Shown piece by piece: positions 38,102 through 49,249 of a stretch of DNA of 64,000 nucleotides. The stretch spans positions 3,262 through 67,261 of the forward strand of contig PMOK01000082.1 in NCBI GenBank assembly GCA_003162425.1, in the 5' to 3' direction. The stretch is from Bryobacterales bacterium. GTDB lineage: Bacteria; Acidobacteriota; Terriglobia; Bryobacterales; Bryobacteraceae. The position numbers and the translations under genes were made by a program. The stretch's first letter is position 1. Every line of letters begins with the position of its first letter. The notes beneath the pieces were generated by a model. That model was not told the DNA's origin and searched no databases. It saw nothing but the letters and a program-made list of their open reading frames with translations.

Positions 38102-39889
38102 TTACGGGGCGCTACGCTTGGCTGCGGGCACCAGCGCCTTATTGGTCCATTCGACGGGTGAGGAGTTGCCTTCAGTCAAGGTAATGATGCGGTTCGTCAC
38201 CACCCCTCGAAAGGACTGCTTCAGACCGGAAGGCCATCGGACATCGAGGTCCACGGACTTCGCTGTCCCTAAACCAAAATGTAGGCGAGGGTCGTTGGCG
38301 GAAAAGAAGCTCGATTGGCTCAACACGGTCTGGAGCTGCCGCCGGTCGCCGTAACGGCACAGGACTTCCGCCCCTATCGCGCTCCGGTTAGATCGTGTTC
38401 CAACCAGTTTCACCTTGAGCCACGTCCGGCTTTCGGTCTGGTCATTGCGCAGCAATGACGGCGGCTCGTTCATATTCACGATGAGAATATCCACATCGCC
38501 ATCATTATCGAAGTCGCCGAAGGCGCACCCGCGGCTCATATGTGGCGCGGCGACGCCTGGACCGGCGTCCTCAATCAGTTCTTCGAACCGGCCGCCGCCA
38601 AGATTGCGGAAGACGACGCGCGGCGTCTTTGCGGGATAGTTCGGCAACTTTGCTTCTAATTCCGGATACACGCTGCCCGTCACCAGAAACAGATCTGGCA
38701 AGCCGTCGTTATCCAGATCGACAATTCCCGCGCCCCATCCGATAAACCGGGTCTCCACGCCCAGTCCGGAACCCGCCGTGACGTCCTCGAAATTCCCTTT
38801 GCCGTCGTTGCGATACAGGATATTCGTGTCGTCGGCGAAATGCGTCTTGAAGATGTCCAGGCTCCCACTGAGGTGGGAATCGCCCACACCCACTCCCATC
38901 CCCGCCTGTTCCATGCCGTCCTCATTCAAGGCGACACCACGCGCCAGTCCCTCTTCGCGAAAGGTCCCGTCGTGGTTGTTCATGAACAGCATGCTGGATG
39001 TGGAATCGCAGGCCACATAGATATCTGGCCAGCCATCGCGGTCGAAATCCGCCGCCACCACCGTCATCCCGTATCCTCTGGCCGTCTTCCTAATTCCGGC
39101 GGCCGCGGACACTTCGTCGAACTGCCCATTACCGTTGTTCCGATACAGCGTCATCGTCCCCGGCGGTAGTCCGCGGGGTCCGCAGTTGACCGGTATTCCC
39201 TTCCAGTTACAGTTCGAACTTTCGCCAGGCTTGGGCACGCTCTTGAAGTCGAAATGCAGATAGCTGGCCAGAAACAGATCCAGATGGCCATCGAGGTCGT
39301 AATCGGTGAACGTGCATCCCGAGTACCAACGTGTCTTGTCTGGCACGAAGCCGCAATCTGCCGTCACATCCGTGAACGTACCATCGCCATTGTTCCGGTA
39401 AAGGATGAATCCACCCCAATAGGTGACCACCAGATCCTCGAAGCCGTCGTTGTTGTAGTCTCCGGTACACACCGCCGAGGCCCATCCGGTCCAGCGGAGA
39501 CCTGCCTTTTCGGTCACGTCGGTGAAAGTGCCATCTCGATTGTTCTTGTACAGGCGATTCGAAAGCCCGGCGGGCGTTTGTGTAATAAGTGTCCCGTTTA
39601 GAACGAACAAGTCCATCCAACCGTCATTATCGTAGTCGATAAAGGCGCAGCCGCAGCCTACAGTCTCGAGGATGTAGTCTTTCTTCTCCGCGCCGCCATA
39701 GATCACTGGGAATGTGAGTCCGGCGTCGCTCGCAACATCCACAAAGCGCGCAGGAAAGGGGATGCCCGATGGTTTTCCCCTCGGCTGTGCCTTCACGTTA
39801 CGGGTGGCCACGCCTTGACCAAGCAGCGGCAAAACGCCGAGACCGTGTACGCCAAGACAACTGAGTGCAAAATCTCGCCGCGTCATCAA
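38102..39889 (-). CDS. CRTAC1-family FG-GAP/ASPIC-UnbV protein, Tat-like signal
   Basis: MMTRRDFALSCLG; DYDNDGWMDLFVLNG, NNRDGTFTDVTEKAG; C-terminal GTRSNRSAIGAEVLCRYGDRRQLQTVLSQSSFFSANDPRLHFGLG. Confidence 0.9.
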   Translation of the reverse strand: MMTRRDFALSCLGVHGLGVLPLLGQGVATRNVKAQPRGKPSGIPFPARFVDVASDAGLTFPVIYGGAEKKDYILETVGCGCAFIDYDNDGWMDLFVLNGTLITQTPAGLSNRLYKNNRDGTFTDVTEKAGLRWTGWASAVCTGDYNNDGFEDLVVTYWGGFILYRNNGDGTFTDVTADCGFVPDKTRWYSGCTFTDYDLDGHLDLFLASYLHFDFKSVPKPGESSNCNWKGIPVNCGPRGLPPGTMTLYRNNGNGQFDEVSAAAGIRKTARGYGMTVVAADFDRDGWPDIYVACDSTSSMLFMNNHDGTFREEGLARGVALNEDGMEQAGMGVGVGDSHLSGSLDIFKTHFADDTNILYRNDGKGNFEDVTAGSGLGVETRFIGWGAGIVDLDNDGLPDLFLVTGSVYPELEAKLPNYPAKTPRVVFRNLGGGRFEELIEDAGPGVAAPHMSRGCAFGDFDNDGDVDILIVNMNEPPSLLRNDQTESRTWLKVKLVGTRSNRSAIGAEVLCRYGDRRQLQTVLSQSSFFSANDPRLHFGLGTAKSVDLDVRWPSGLKQSFRGVVTNRIITLTEGNSSPVEWTNKALVPAAKRSAP

Positions 39890-40331
39890 GTCTTAGAATA
39901 GTACGGCCGGACAGCCGTTGTGGCGGGGTTATTAGTCCTTCTAATTCAAACCATGCGGAACTGCACGAATGGGTACGAATGATAACGTTCGGTAACAACG
40001 ATGACGTTGTCACATCGTCGTGATCACCCGCCGATTTTCTTACGTTCCGACTCGCCCGAACTTTTTGCGGACCACCCGAGCATATGGACGAGGACCACCG
40101 ATGCCCGCCTTCCACGCTCCCCTGATCAATCTCTATATCCGCGAATCCGCCGCCGGAGAAGACCAGCCTTGCGTCACACTGCCTCGGATCCGAGGTTGAT
40201 TCCATCAATGGAACCCGGATGACCCCGCCACTCCTGGAAAATGGACTGATGCACTGCGAGCTACAATTGGTGTCGCGGCGCGGCATCACAATGCCAACAT
40301 CCGCGGCGGCAGCCAAATTGAAACAACAATC

Positions 40332-41801
40332 ATGTCCAGAACACCGTTCTTGATCTCACTTCTGTTCGCGTCTTTGGTAGGCGCGCAGACCTATCAGGCT
40401 AGCTGGGATTCGCTCGACAGCCGTCCGATTCCGGCATGGTTTACCGATGCCAAGTTCGGCATTTTCATCCACTGGGGCGTCTACTCTGTGCCCGCCTATG
40501 CACCGGTAATCCCTGGCAAACTCGCCTATGCCGAGTGGTACTGGCACGCCATCACGGAAGGGCAGAAGCCGAATGCGGGAGCGGTGGACGCCGGTAGCTG
40601 GGAGATGCACAAAAAGCTCTATGGCGCCGACTACCCCTACGCCAACTTCGCTCCGCAGTTCCATGCTCAGCTTTTCGACCCCGAGCACTGGGCCGATGTT
40701 TTCGCGCGCTCCGGCGCCAAGTACGTCGCCCTGACCTCCAAGCACCATGAGGGCTTCGCGCTTTGGCCGAGCAAAGAGGCCTCCAAGACCTGGGGACGCC
40801 CGTGGAACTCAGTTGAGGAAGGCCCGCACCGCGATTTGGTCGGCGACCTCACGGATGCAGTTCGTGCCAAGGGGCTGAGGATGGGCCTCTATTATTCGCT
40901 CTATGAGTGGTACAACCCGCTCTATCTCAGCGACAAACCGCGCTACGTGGCCGAGCACATGATGCCACAGTTCAAGGACGTCGTCACGCGCTACAAGCCG
41001 GCAATCATCTTCAGCGATGGCGAGTGGGAAATGACCTCAGAGCAATGGCGCAGCCCCGAGTTGCTGGCCTGGCTCTACAACGAATCTCCGGTGAAGGACG
41101 AGGTTGTGGTGGACGATCGATGGGGAAGCGACACGCGCCACAAGCACGGCGGCTACTGGACCACCGAGTACACGCCCGGAATGGCCGGAAGCGCCCACGC
41201 CTGGGAAGAGAGCCGCGGCATGGGCTTCAGCTACGGCTACAATCGGGCCGAGAGAGTCGAGCACTACCACTCCGGTCGTGAACTGGTCTTGATGCTGGCC
41301 GACATCGTCAGCCGCGGCGGCAATCTGCTGCTTGACATCGGCCCCAGGGCTGACGGAATGATTCCGCCAATCATGGAAGAACGCCTGCTCGAAATCGGCG
41401 ACTGGTTGAAGGTGAACGGTGAGGCGATCTATGCCACGCATCCCTGGACGCACGCCAAGCAGTGGAGTGCCGGCGAACAGCCCAAGGTCAGCTACAACCA
41501 GGAGTTCGAAGCCAGCTACGATTTCGCGAAGCTGATCGCAGCACCGCAGGACGGCAAAGCTTCGGTCGACGCTTTTTTCACCGCGAAAGGCGATAGCTTG
41601 TACGCGATCCTGCCGCGCTGGCCAGGGCGTCAGTTCACTGTGAATGAATATACAGGCGCTACACCGAAGTCTGTTAGGCTACTCGGTTCCAGTGCTCCAC
41701 TGAAATTCAAATTCAATCATGGTACGGTAACCGTCGACCTACCTGAGTTGGCTGATGCATTGCTCGCCCAGCCGGCTTGGGTGCTGAAGGTTAGCCAGTG
41801 A
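40332..41801 (+). CDS. Alpha-L-fucosidase, GH29 (second copy)
   Basis: DAKFGIFIHWGVYSVPAYAPV, LTSKHHEGFALWPS, PAIIFSDGEWE, GGNLLLDIGPRADG. Confidence 0.93.
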   Translation: MSRTPFLISLLFASLVGAQTYQASWDSLDSRPIPAWFTDAKFGIFIHWGVYSVPAYAPVIPGKLAYAEWYWHAITEGQKPNAGAVDAGSWEMHKKLYGADYPYANFAPQFHAQLFDPEHWADVFARSGAKYVALTSKHHEGFALWPSKEASKTWGRPWNSVEEGPHRDLVGDLTDAVRAKGLRMGLYYSLYEWYNPLYLSDKPRYVAEHMMPQFKDVVTRYKPAIIFSDGEWEMTSEQWRSPELLAWLYNESPVKDEVVVDDRWGSDTRHKHGGYWTTEYTPGMAGSAHAWEESRGMGFSYGYNRAERVEHYHSGRELVLMLADIVSRGGNLLLDIGPRADGMIPPIMEERLLEIGDWLKVNGEAIYATHPWTHAKQWSAGEQPKVSYNQEFEASYDFAKLIAAPQDGKASVDAFFTAKGDSLYAILPRWPGRQFTVNEYTGATPKSVRLLGSSAPLKFKFNHGTVTVDLPELADALLAQPAWVLKVSQ

Positions 41802-41989
41802 AACGGAGCGAGTTGCTTCAAGGACCGGCGAAGCGTGGGGCCGGCCCCGTTGAGCACTGCCACTCTCGCGACCAACGAACCCGCGCCGTCAAAGAAGAAG
41901 CGCATATTCACCTGTGGTCCGGAAATATTCAAGGTTGTTACGTCTCCAAGCGATCTCCTTCCCCGCACTACAATTGATATAACGTTCAC

Positions 41990-44900
41990 ATGCGGTTCGG
42001 CTATACCATTGTCTTTTTGCTGCTGACTTCGATCTGCCGCGCCGCCGAACCTGGCGCCATCCAGTTCAATCGCGATGTGCGGCCCATATTGTCCGACAAG
42101 TGCTACGCCTGCCACGGACCCGATCCTGCTCAACGCAAAACCAAGTTCCGCTTTGATCAGGAAGATGGAGCCAAGTCGGTTATCGTTGCGGGCGATGCGG
42201 CCGCGAGCAAGCTGATCCAGCGCATCACGTCGGACGACCCTGCTACAAGGATGCCCCCGGCCTATGAAGGGCGCGACAAGCTCAGCCCGGGTGAGATCGA
42301 GACGCTGCGCCGATGGGTAGAGCAAGGCGCGAAGTGGGAAGCACACTGGTCCTTCATCGCGCCGAAACGCCCTGAGTTGCCCAGCATCAAGGACCGCTCC
42401 TGGCCAAGCAATCCCATCGACTCCTTCGTGCTTGCCCGGCTCGAGCGCGAAGGTCTGCATCCATCACTCGAAGCGGATCGGCGTACGTTGATCCGCCGCG
42501 TCAGTCTGGATTTAACCGGCTTGCCGCCTACGCCGGCGGAAGTCGACGCGTTCCTCGGCGACGCATCCCCCGATGCGTGGGAGCACGTTGTGGATCGGCT
42601 GCTCGCCTCACCTCGCTATGCTGAGCGAATGGCCACTCGGTGGCTGGATGCCGCGCGCTACTCGGACACCAACGGCTATCAAAGCGATGGCGAGCGCAGC
42701 ATGTGGCGCTGGCGCGATTGGGTGATCGACGCGTTCGACCGCAATATGCCCTTCGATCAATTCACCATCGAGCAGATTGCCGGGGATTTGCTCCCCAATG
42801 CGACCGCATCCCAAAAGATTGCCACCGGTTTTCATCGCAATCACCGCACCAACGGCGAAGGCGGCATCGTGCCCGAGGAGTTTAGAGTCGAGTACGTGGC
42901 CGATCGAGTAGAGACAACTTCGATCGTGTGGCTTGGCCTGACAATGGGCTGCGCCCGCTGCCACGATCACAAATACGATCCCATCAAACAGCGCGACTTC
43001 TATCGTATGTTCGCCTTCTTCAACAGCGTTCCCGAGAAGGGGCTGGTGTACAACTTCGGCAATGACGAGCCGATGATGAAAGCCCCGACCCCAGAGCAGT
43101 CCTCGAAGCTGGCTGAACTGGACGCCAAGCTCCGCGACGCCGAAAAAAGCTACTACGCGTTGGAGCCCTCAATCGACCAGGACCAGGCTAAGTGGGAGCG
43201 CCGCGCCGCCCACAAAAAGAAACTGGACTGGTCGCCACACGACGGACTCGTGGTCGATCGGCCGCAGCCTGTAGATTTCGACGGCGAAACGTTCGTGGAC
43301 GTCGGCGACGTTGCAAACTTCGACTATCTCGAACCGTTCACCCTCGCCGCTTACATCCATCCGTCCTCCCCGGATGGCGCGATCCTCACTCGCGTCGAAG
43401 ATTATTTTGAGGGCGAAGGCTATGGTCTCTATTTGATCAACGGTGAGGTCCGGCTGCATATCATAAAGCGTTGGACCGACATCGGGCTGCGCGTCGAAAC
43501 CGAGAATCCTATCCCGTTGAATGAGTGGAACCACGTGTCGGCAACCTACGACGGCTACCGCTATGCGTCTGGAGTCCGCATCTACGTGAACGGCCAACCG
43601 CAAAAACTGAAAGTACTGTTCGACGACCTGAACTATCCTCTGGGTGCGAAGGACCCATTTCGCATCGGCGGCGGCGGAGGCCCGAAGCTGCGCTTCCAAG
43701 GCTCCATCCGCGGTGTCGAGGTTTTCAAGCGCGCTCTTTCGGAAGCCGAAGCCGCGATCCTGGCGTTAAACCAAACCATCGGCCAACTCGCGGCGATCCC
43801 GCCAGAACAACGCACCAAACCGCAATCCGACAAGCTGGCGTTGTGCTTCCTCGATCGCTTCGCATCCAAAAAGGTTCGAGCCGCTCGCCAACAGATGTTC
43901 GACGCCCGCGCGGAGCGCAAACGTTATTACGAAGCCATTCCGACTGTCATGGTGATGCAGGACACCCCAACGCCACGCGATACGTTTATTCTCAAACGGG
44001 GAGCCTATGACAACCGAGGCGAGCAGGTCGGCCCCGGAGTACCTGGCTTCCTACCGCCCTTTCAAACGGAGTGGCCCAACAACCGGCTGGGTCTCGCTCG
44101 CTGGTTAGTGTCACCTGCCAATCCGCTAACCGCCCGCGTGATCGTGAACCGGTTTTGGCAGATGTATTTCGGCACCGGCCTCGTAAAGACCATCGAAGAC
44201 TTCGGCTCGCAAGGCGAAGCCTCCAGCCATCCCGAGCTGCTCGATTGGCTCGCCACCGAATTCGTCGAGTCCGGCTGGGACATGAAAGCGATTCAGAAGG
44301 CTATCGTTTTGAGCTCTACCTACCGCCAGTCTTCGAAAGTAACACACGAACTCTGGCAACTTGACCCCGAGAATCGACTGCTGGCACGCGGTCCGCGTTT
44401 CCGTCTTTCCCCCGAAATGATCCGCGATCAAGCCTTGGCCGTCTCTGGCCTGTTGGTGGAAAAAGCGGGCGGGCCCTCCGTGAAACCGTATCAACCGCCA
44501 GGGCTCTGGCAGGAACTGGCCGGCGGCAGCGGCTATGTTCAGGACCACGGCTCGGCACTGTACCGCCGCAGCCTCTATACCTATTGGAAGCGAACCGTGG
44601 CGCCGCCTTCGATGGTCAACTTCGACGCCTCCACACGCGAGACCTGTACCGTGCGCGAAGTACGCACCAACACGCCGTTGCAGGCTCTCGATCTGATGAA
44701 CGACGTGGCCTATGTCGAGGCGGCCCGAAAGCTCGCTGAGCGTTTGCTGACCGAAGGCGGCAACACACCCATCGAACGCCTGACCTACGCATACCGGCTG
44801 GTCCTGGCACGCGCTCCGAAGCCGGCCGAGGAAAAGATTCTCCTAGCCACACTCGACGAGTTCCGGAAACGGTATGCGGGCGATCTTGCCTCAGCTGAGA

Positions 44901-45019
44901 AGCTGGTCGCGGAGGGCGAGTCTCCTCACAATCCCAAACTTAACATCCTGGAATTGGCTGTCTACACCAGCGCCGCGAGTTTGCTGTTGAACCTCGACGA
45001 AACGATCACGAAGGAGTAG
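41990..45019 (+). CDS. PSD1 and planctomycete cytochrome c domain protein (DUF1549/DUF1553 with LamG-like domain)
   Basis: [103 protein letters not shown]. Confidence 0.92.
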   Translation: MRFGYTIVFLLLTSICRAAEPGAIQFNRDVRPILSDKCYACHGPDPAQRKTKFRFDQEDGAKSVIVAGDAAASKLIQRITSDDPATRMPPAYEGRDKLSPGEIETLRRWVEQGAKWEAHWSFIAPKRPELPSIKDRSWPSNPIDSFVLARLEREGLHPSLEADRRTLIRRVSLDLTGLPPTPAEVDAFLGDASPDAWEHVVDRLLASPRYAERMATRWLDAARYSDTNGYQSDGERSMWRWRDWVIDAFDRNMPFDQFTIEQIAGDLLPNATASQKIATGFHRNHRTNGEGGIVPEEFRVEYVADRVETTSIVWLGLTMGCARCHDHKYDPIKQRDFYRMFAFFNSVPEKGLVYNFGNDEPMMKAPTPEQSSKLAELDAKLRDAEKSYYALEPSIDQDQAKWERRAAHKKKLDWSPHDGLVVDRPQPVDFDGETFVDVGDVANFDYLEPFTLAAYIHPSSPDGAILTRVEDYFEGEGYGLYLINGEVRLHIIKRWTDIGLRVETENPIPLNEWNHVSATYDGYRYASGVRIYVNGQPQKLKVLFDDLNYPLGAKDPFRIGGGGGPKLRFQGSIRGVEVFKRALSEAEAAILALNQTIGQLAAIPPEQRTKPQSDKLALCFLDRFASKKVRAARQQMFDARAERKRYYEAIPTVMVMQDTPTPRDTFILKRGAYDNRGEQVGPGVPGFLPPFQTEWPNNRLGLARWLVSPANPLTARVIVNRFWQMYFGTGLVKTIEDFGSQGEASSHPELLDWLATEFVESGWDMKAIQKAIVLSSTYRQSSKVTHELWQLDPENRLLARGPRFRLSPEMIRDQALAVSGLLVEKAGGPSVKPYQPPGLWQELAGGSGYVQDHGSALYRRSLYTYWKRTVAPPSMVNFDASTRETCTVREVRTNTPLQALDLMNDVAYVEAARKLAERLLTEGGNTPIERLTYAYRLVLARAPKPAEEKILLATLDEFRKRYAGDLASAEKLVAEGESPHNPKLNILELAVYTSAASLLLNLDETITKE

Positions 45020-45021
45020 CT

Positions 45022-46452
45022 ATGGACACCACGACACTTCTCACTCGACGTCACTTCTTCGGCGTCCATGCCTTCGGTCTCGGCACCGCGGCGCTGGCAA
45101 GCCTGCTTACCGGTGAACTCGATGCCTCGGCCACCGGCGCTCTTCCAGGCCTTCCTCACTTCGCACCGAAGGCCAAGCGCGTGATCTATCTGTTCCAGTC
45201 GGGTGGACCGTCCCAAATGGAGCTATTTGATTACAAACCCAAGCTCAAGGACTATGCAGGCACCGAACTTCCCGAGTCCATTCGAAACGGCCAGCGCCTT
45301 ACCGGCATGTCCGCGTCTCAATCGACGTTCCCTGTGGTACCTTCGCGCTTCGAATTCGCCCAATATGGCGAGTCCGGAGCCTGGGTAAGTGAGCTGCTGC
45401 CGTACACCGCCAAGATCGCCGACCAGTTGACGTTCATCCGTTCCATGAATACTGACGCGATAAACCATGATCCTGCCGTAACGTTTCTGCAAACCGGATC
45501 GCAGATCGCCGGACGGCCGAGCATCGGATCCTGGCTGGTCTATGGCCTCGGCTCGGAAACGCAGGATCTGCCGGGTTTCGTAGTGATGATCTCACCCGGC
45601 TCGGGCGGCGGGGGGCAGCCTTTATATGACCGTCTCTGGGGCAGTGGTTTCTTACCCACGAAATATCAGGGTGTGAAATTTCGTTCGGTCGGCGACCCCG
45701 TACTGTATTTGTCGAATCCCGCCGGATTCACCCACCAAGATCGCCGTACTTATCTCGATGCCCTGGGCAAGCTGAACCAATTGGCCCTGGACGATTATGG
45801 CGATCCGGAAATAGGTACACGCATTTCACAATACGAGATGGCGTTCCGTATGCAGAGTTCGGTTCCCGAGCTAACCGATCTGTCAAAGGAACCTGCGCAG
45901 ACGTTCGAAATGTATGGAGCCGATGCGCGCAAGCCCGGTACCTACGCCGCGAATTGTCTGCTGGCGCGCCGGCTCGCGGAGCGCGGCGTGCGCTTCATCC
46001 AACTCTTCCACCGCGATTGGGACCATCATGGCAACCTGCCGAAAGATCTGCCGAAGCGCTGTAAAGAAACGGATCAGGCCTCAGCCGCCCTCGTGATGGA
46101 TCTGAAGCAGCGTGGTCTGCTGGACGAGACGCTGGTGGTGTGGGGCGGCGAATTTGGCCGAACGGTCTACTGCCAGGGTCGTTTAACCGCGGAAGACTAT
46201 GGGCGCGATCACCATCCCCGCTGCTTCACGGTGTGGATGGCTGGCGGGGGAATCAAGCCCGGGATCGTGATGGGAGAAACGGACGACTACGGTTACAACA
46301 TTACGCAGGGCCCGGTTCACGTCCACGACTTGCAGGCAACTATTCTCCAATGCCTCGGCATCGATCACACGCGCCTGACGTACAAGTATCAGGGTCGCCA
46401 TTTCCGTCTCACTGACGTCCACGGGAACGTCGTAAGGCAGCTCTTAGCCTAG
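45022..46452 (+). CDS. DUF1501 family protein, Tat-like signal
   Basis: [57 protein letters not shown]; adjacent to PSD1 gene. Confidence 0.92.
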   Translation: MDTTTLLTRRHFFGVHAFGLGTAALASLLTGELDASATGALPGLPHFAPKAKRVIYLFQSGGPSQMELFDYKPKLKDYAGTELPESIRNGQRLTGMSASQSTFPVVPSRFEFAQYGESGAWVSELLPYTAKIADQLTFIRSMNTDAINHDPAVTFLQTGSQIAGRPSIGSWLVYGLGSETQDLPGFVVMISPGSGGGGQPLYDRLWGSGFLPTKYQGVKFRSVGDPVLYLSNPAGFTHQDRRTYLDALGKLNQLALDDYGDPEIGTRISQYEMAFRMQSSVPELTDLSKEPAQTFEMYGADARKPGTYAANCLLARRLAERGVRFIQLFHRDWDHHGNLPKDLPKRCKETDQASAALVMDLKQRGLLDETLVVWGGEFGRTVYCQGRLTAEDYGRDHHPRCFTVWMAGGGIKPGIVMGETDDYGYNITQGPVHVHDLQATILQCLGIDHTRLTYKYQGRHFRLTDVHGNVVRQLLA

Positions 46453-46848
46453 CCTTCCGTTTTAGTTCAGTGGCGCCCCACTCGCGATGATCATCAAGAG
46501 CGCATAGACAGACGCTCGCTGCAGATTGTGAAATTGTCACGAGACACCAGTCTGTTTCTCTGGAGGTCCGATACCGGCGACCGCCAGGAGATTGCTTGAA
46601 CGCCGGAGTCTGCAATCAGAAGTCTTGATGCTGGCGCTGTTCACATTCGTCAAACATTTCCTTGCCCGATGCAGGTGCGCAACTCGCATTAGGCGCGTAT
46701 CCTCGGCTACCCAAGCAGTACATCGAAGCACAGATTCGTCCGCCCCGAATGCCGCGGTTTCTACGTGACCGATTTTACCGAGGTGGTTTTCAATTCAGTG
46801 GCTTACAGACTCTCTGGAGACGCTTGCCCATTTCTATTTCTTGTAATG

Positions 46849-47541
46849 GGTTGTGTTGCAACTTCGGTAGGCCCCGGGCTTCAAACGTGAAAGAATCGTG
46901 AAATGGCTAGGCGACCGACGATCTTCAAGTGGCGTCAGACCGAACCGGCGCTCATTCTCTGGTGCGCCGGTACCTGAAGCCGACCAACAAGTCGTGGCGG
47001 GTCGATGAAACCTACATCCGGGCAAAAGGCCGCTGGTGCTATCTGCATCGGGGGATCGATTCGGCAGGTGCCATCATCGATTTCCTATTGTCGGCGTTGC
47101 GCGATGCCGATGCGGCCAAACGGCCGTTTCGCAATGCGCTAAGTGACCGATCGCATCCTCTACCCCGCGTCATCAACACAGATCTGGCGCCGATCTACCG
47201 CTCGGCCATCGCAGACATAGAGAAGGAAGCGACGCTCCGCGGCCGGTGCCGCCACCGACCCGTCCAGTATCTGAACAACATCATCGAGCAAGACCATCGC
47301 GCGATCAAACGGCGAGTGAACGCTAAGCAAGGTTTCGCGAGTTCCAGGCTGCGCGGCGAACGGTTCAGGGCTATGAGGCGATGAACATAATCGGAAGCGC
47401 CAAGTGCGGTGGCTGAGCGGGAGTGGCGTGCGGCGTCAGAATCGATTCATCAACGAACTCTTCGAAGTGGCCGCCTGAGTTTCCGAGTAACGACGGCTTC
47501 TCTGCGAACTCTTATTCCGCTCCGAAACTTGCAACACTGCC
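46849..47541 (+). mobile_element. Defective IS6-family element with internally deleted transposase
   Basis: End repeats GGTTGTGTTGCAA (46849-46861) and reverse-complement GGCAGTGTTGCAA ending at 47541; transposase MARRPTIFKWRQTEPALIL.., SWRVDETYIRAKGRWCYLHR, C-terminal VRRQNRFINELFEVAA (stop 47478) with deletion and frame breaks. Confidence 0.75.
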
Positions 47542-47990
47542 GTTCAAGCGATAGGCCAGACTTAGGAGTGGCCGAAAAACCACGATTGTCGCTCCACTTT
47601 GACCGCTTGTCGGTATTGCTGATTTGTGCCCGCTCGTTGTCCAGTAACGGCGTTCGAGAGAGCACGCAGTGACAAGGCTTGCAAGAAAGCCGTGGCCGCG
47701 TATGAGAGAGCGGCTGGTGCGTGTACCCGCCGTGTACCTCCATTCGGCGGAAGGATCGGTTTTGGCGTTTCTGCTGTTTTGTAAAATCAATAATTTGCGA
47801 CAGCTCAATGGTTCTTATGGGTTCGATCCCCGGCCCGCTGATTCGGTGTCATTTGGTGCCGAAAGACCATCTGGCGGCTAAGAACCCTCTGGGCCAATAT
47901 GGGCCAAGGAGCCTTGGCAACCGTGGCAAGGCTCGCTGCGATGGCAACCAATAATCCGTAGGTTAAGATAATTTCAAGGCTCGCGATACT

Positions 47991-48012
47991 CCGAATCCCT
48001 CTCTCTCCGCCA
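47991..48012 (+). other. tRNA-Ser 3'-end-like fragment (possible att scar)
   Basis: CCGAATCCCTCTCTCTCCGCCA resembles the T-arm/acceptor/CCA of tRNA-Ser; no tRNA body upstream. Confidence 0.45.
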
Positions 48013-48479
48013 CATTAGAATCAGTATGTTAGCGCCAGAATACCTGGAGATTGGCTGACATCCGAACAGATGTCAATACCAACGAGCAACCCATTTACGG
48101 ATCGCTGGTCTGCGGTCTTTGGACGACTGGTTAGTCCTACGACACTACTACCCCATCGTCCACCCAACGGTTTTCAAAAAACGTATCTGAAAATGGATTC
48201 GGGGCCAAAGGGTCAGTTCCCGCTAAATTGGTTTTGCCGGCGACACACGAGCTACCCACGCAACCATGAGAATCGGAGGTACTCGTTTCCTCAGTACCGT
48301 TTAACGTTCCGACCAAGACACCATGACGCTTCGCATGGAGTCGCCGCGCTTCTCAATAAGGTGGGCGCTGTGTCGAGCCGTTTGTAGAAGGGACGCCCAA
48401 GATCCGCCGCCGTGGTAGTTGAAAACCGGCTCGTATGAGCGCAGCTTCTTTAATCGTATTGACGAATACCAATGCCTTT

Positions 48480-49064
48480 TCAGAATAGGTCAAGAGTCGC
48501 GGTTAACCAAGAGGGTGCCTCATCGGCGAGGAAACAGATCTCGCCATTACGCGCCTCAAGAACAAGGGAATGGCTCGCGTCAGTGGAGGTATTGTCGTAG
48601 ACCCAAAGGATGTCCATCTCCAGAACGGCTCGCCGGAGGTTTCGTAGGCTAGCCTCATAGATTCGCCTCAGCGTGGCCTCTGAAGCGCTATGTCCACCAG
48701 CGTCTGCGCGGGCCTTGACTCGCTCAAAGTGGCTAGCGAAATCACGAAGAGCAAGGTATCGCATCTCAGTCACGAATCCCGCCTGCTTGGCGAAGCGCGC
48801 CTGATCGAATGTTACTTCACTGCGGAGCGTCGTCTCGATCGCAAAACCGATGCGTTTCTCAATCGACCCTAAGACGAATGCCTCGAACTCGCGGTTGACA
48901 ATCCTGCGAATCTCGTTCGAAATGCCGACATATGAGCCACCGTTTAGCTCGGCGGCGCGATCATCGGCGTTGAAGTAGGAGACTCCAAAGCTGGAAACCG
49001 GATATAGGGTTGACTTGCCGCTCCCAGGAGGACCGGCGACCACTATCATTCTGGGGATCATCAA
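48480..49064 (-). CDS. Zeta-toxin-like P-loop kinase
   Basis: RMIVVAGPPGSGKSTLYP Walker A, FNADDRAAELNGG, FAIETTLRS. Confidence 0.8.
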   Translation of the reverse strand: MMIPRMIVVAGPPGSGKSTLYPVSSFGVSYFNADDRAAELNGGSYVGISNEIRRIVNREFEAFVLGSIEKRIGFAIETTLRSEVTFDQARFAKQAGFVTEMRYLALRDFASHFERVKARADAGGHSASEATLRRIYEASLRNLRRAVLEMDILWVYDNTSTDASHSLVLEARNGEICFLADEAPSWLTATLDLF

Positions 49065-49249
49065 CCGCCGAAATCGCGATCCTTACCTTCTTGCATGTCG
49101 GCGGGAAGATCTGTCCGAATCCGGCGACCTTGGCTGTCAATGATGCCCTGCTCCTGAAGCTTGCGTACAGCTGCCCTCCCGCGCTCGACAGCCGCAGCAT
49201 GATGCGGATCTTCGGTGGGCCTCTGATTCCTGGCCTTTGGAAGCTTCAC
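49061..49249 (-). CDS. Small protein upstream of zeta-toxin-like gene, probable antitoxin
   Basis: 62 aa, charged; 4-bp overlap with the toxin gene. Confidence 0.55.
   Translation of the reverse strand: MKLPKARNQRPTEDPHHAAAVERGRAAVRKLQEQGIIDSQGRRIRTDLPADMQEGKDRDFGG

Noticed and set aside
28168-39889. Treating the CRTAC1/FG-GAP proteins as integrins or phage tail-like adhesins
   Set aside because: The FG-GAP-like repeats plus C-terminal ASPIC/UnbV signature fit the CRTAC1 family better.
47820-47860. TGGGTTCGATCCCCGGCCCGC, a T-arm-like string suggesting another tRNA fragment
   Set aside because: The following acceptor segment lacks CCA and the T-stem pairing is imperfect; no cloverleaf upstream, so it is not reported as a scar.
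48070-48387. Plus-strand ORF of 105 aa near the right end
   Set aside because: Low-complexity reading with no recognisable motif in a degraded junction region.
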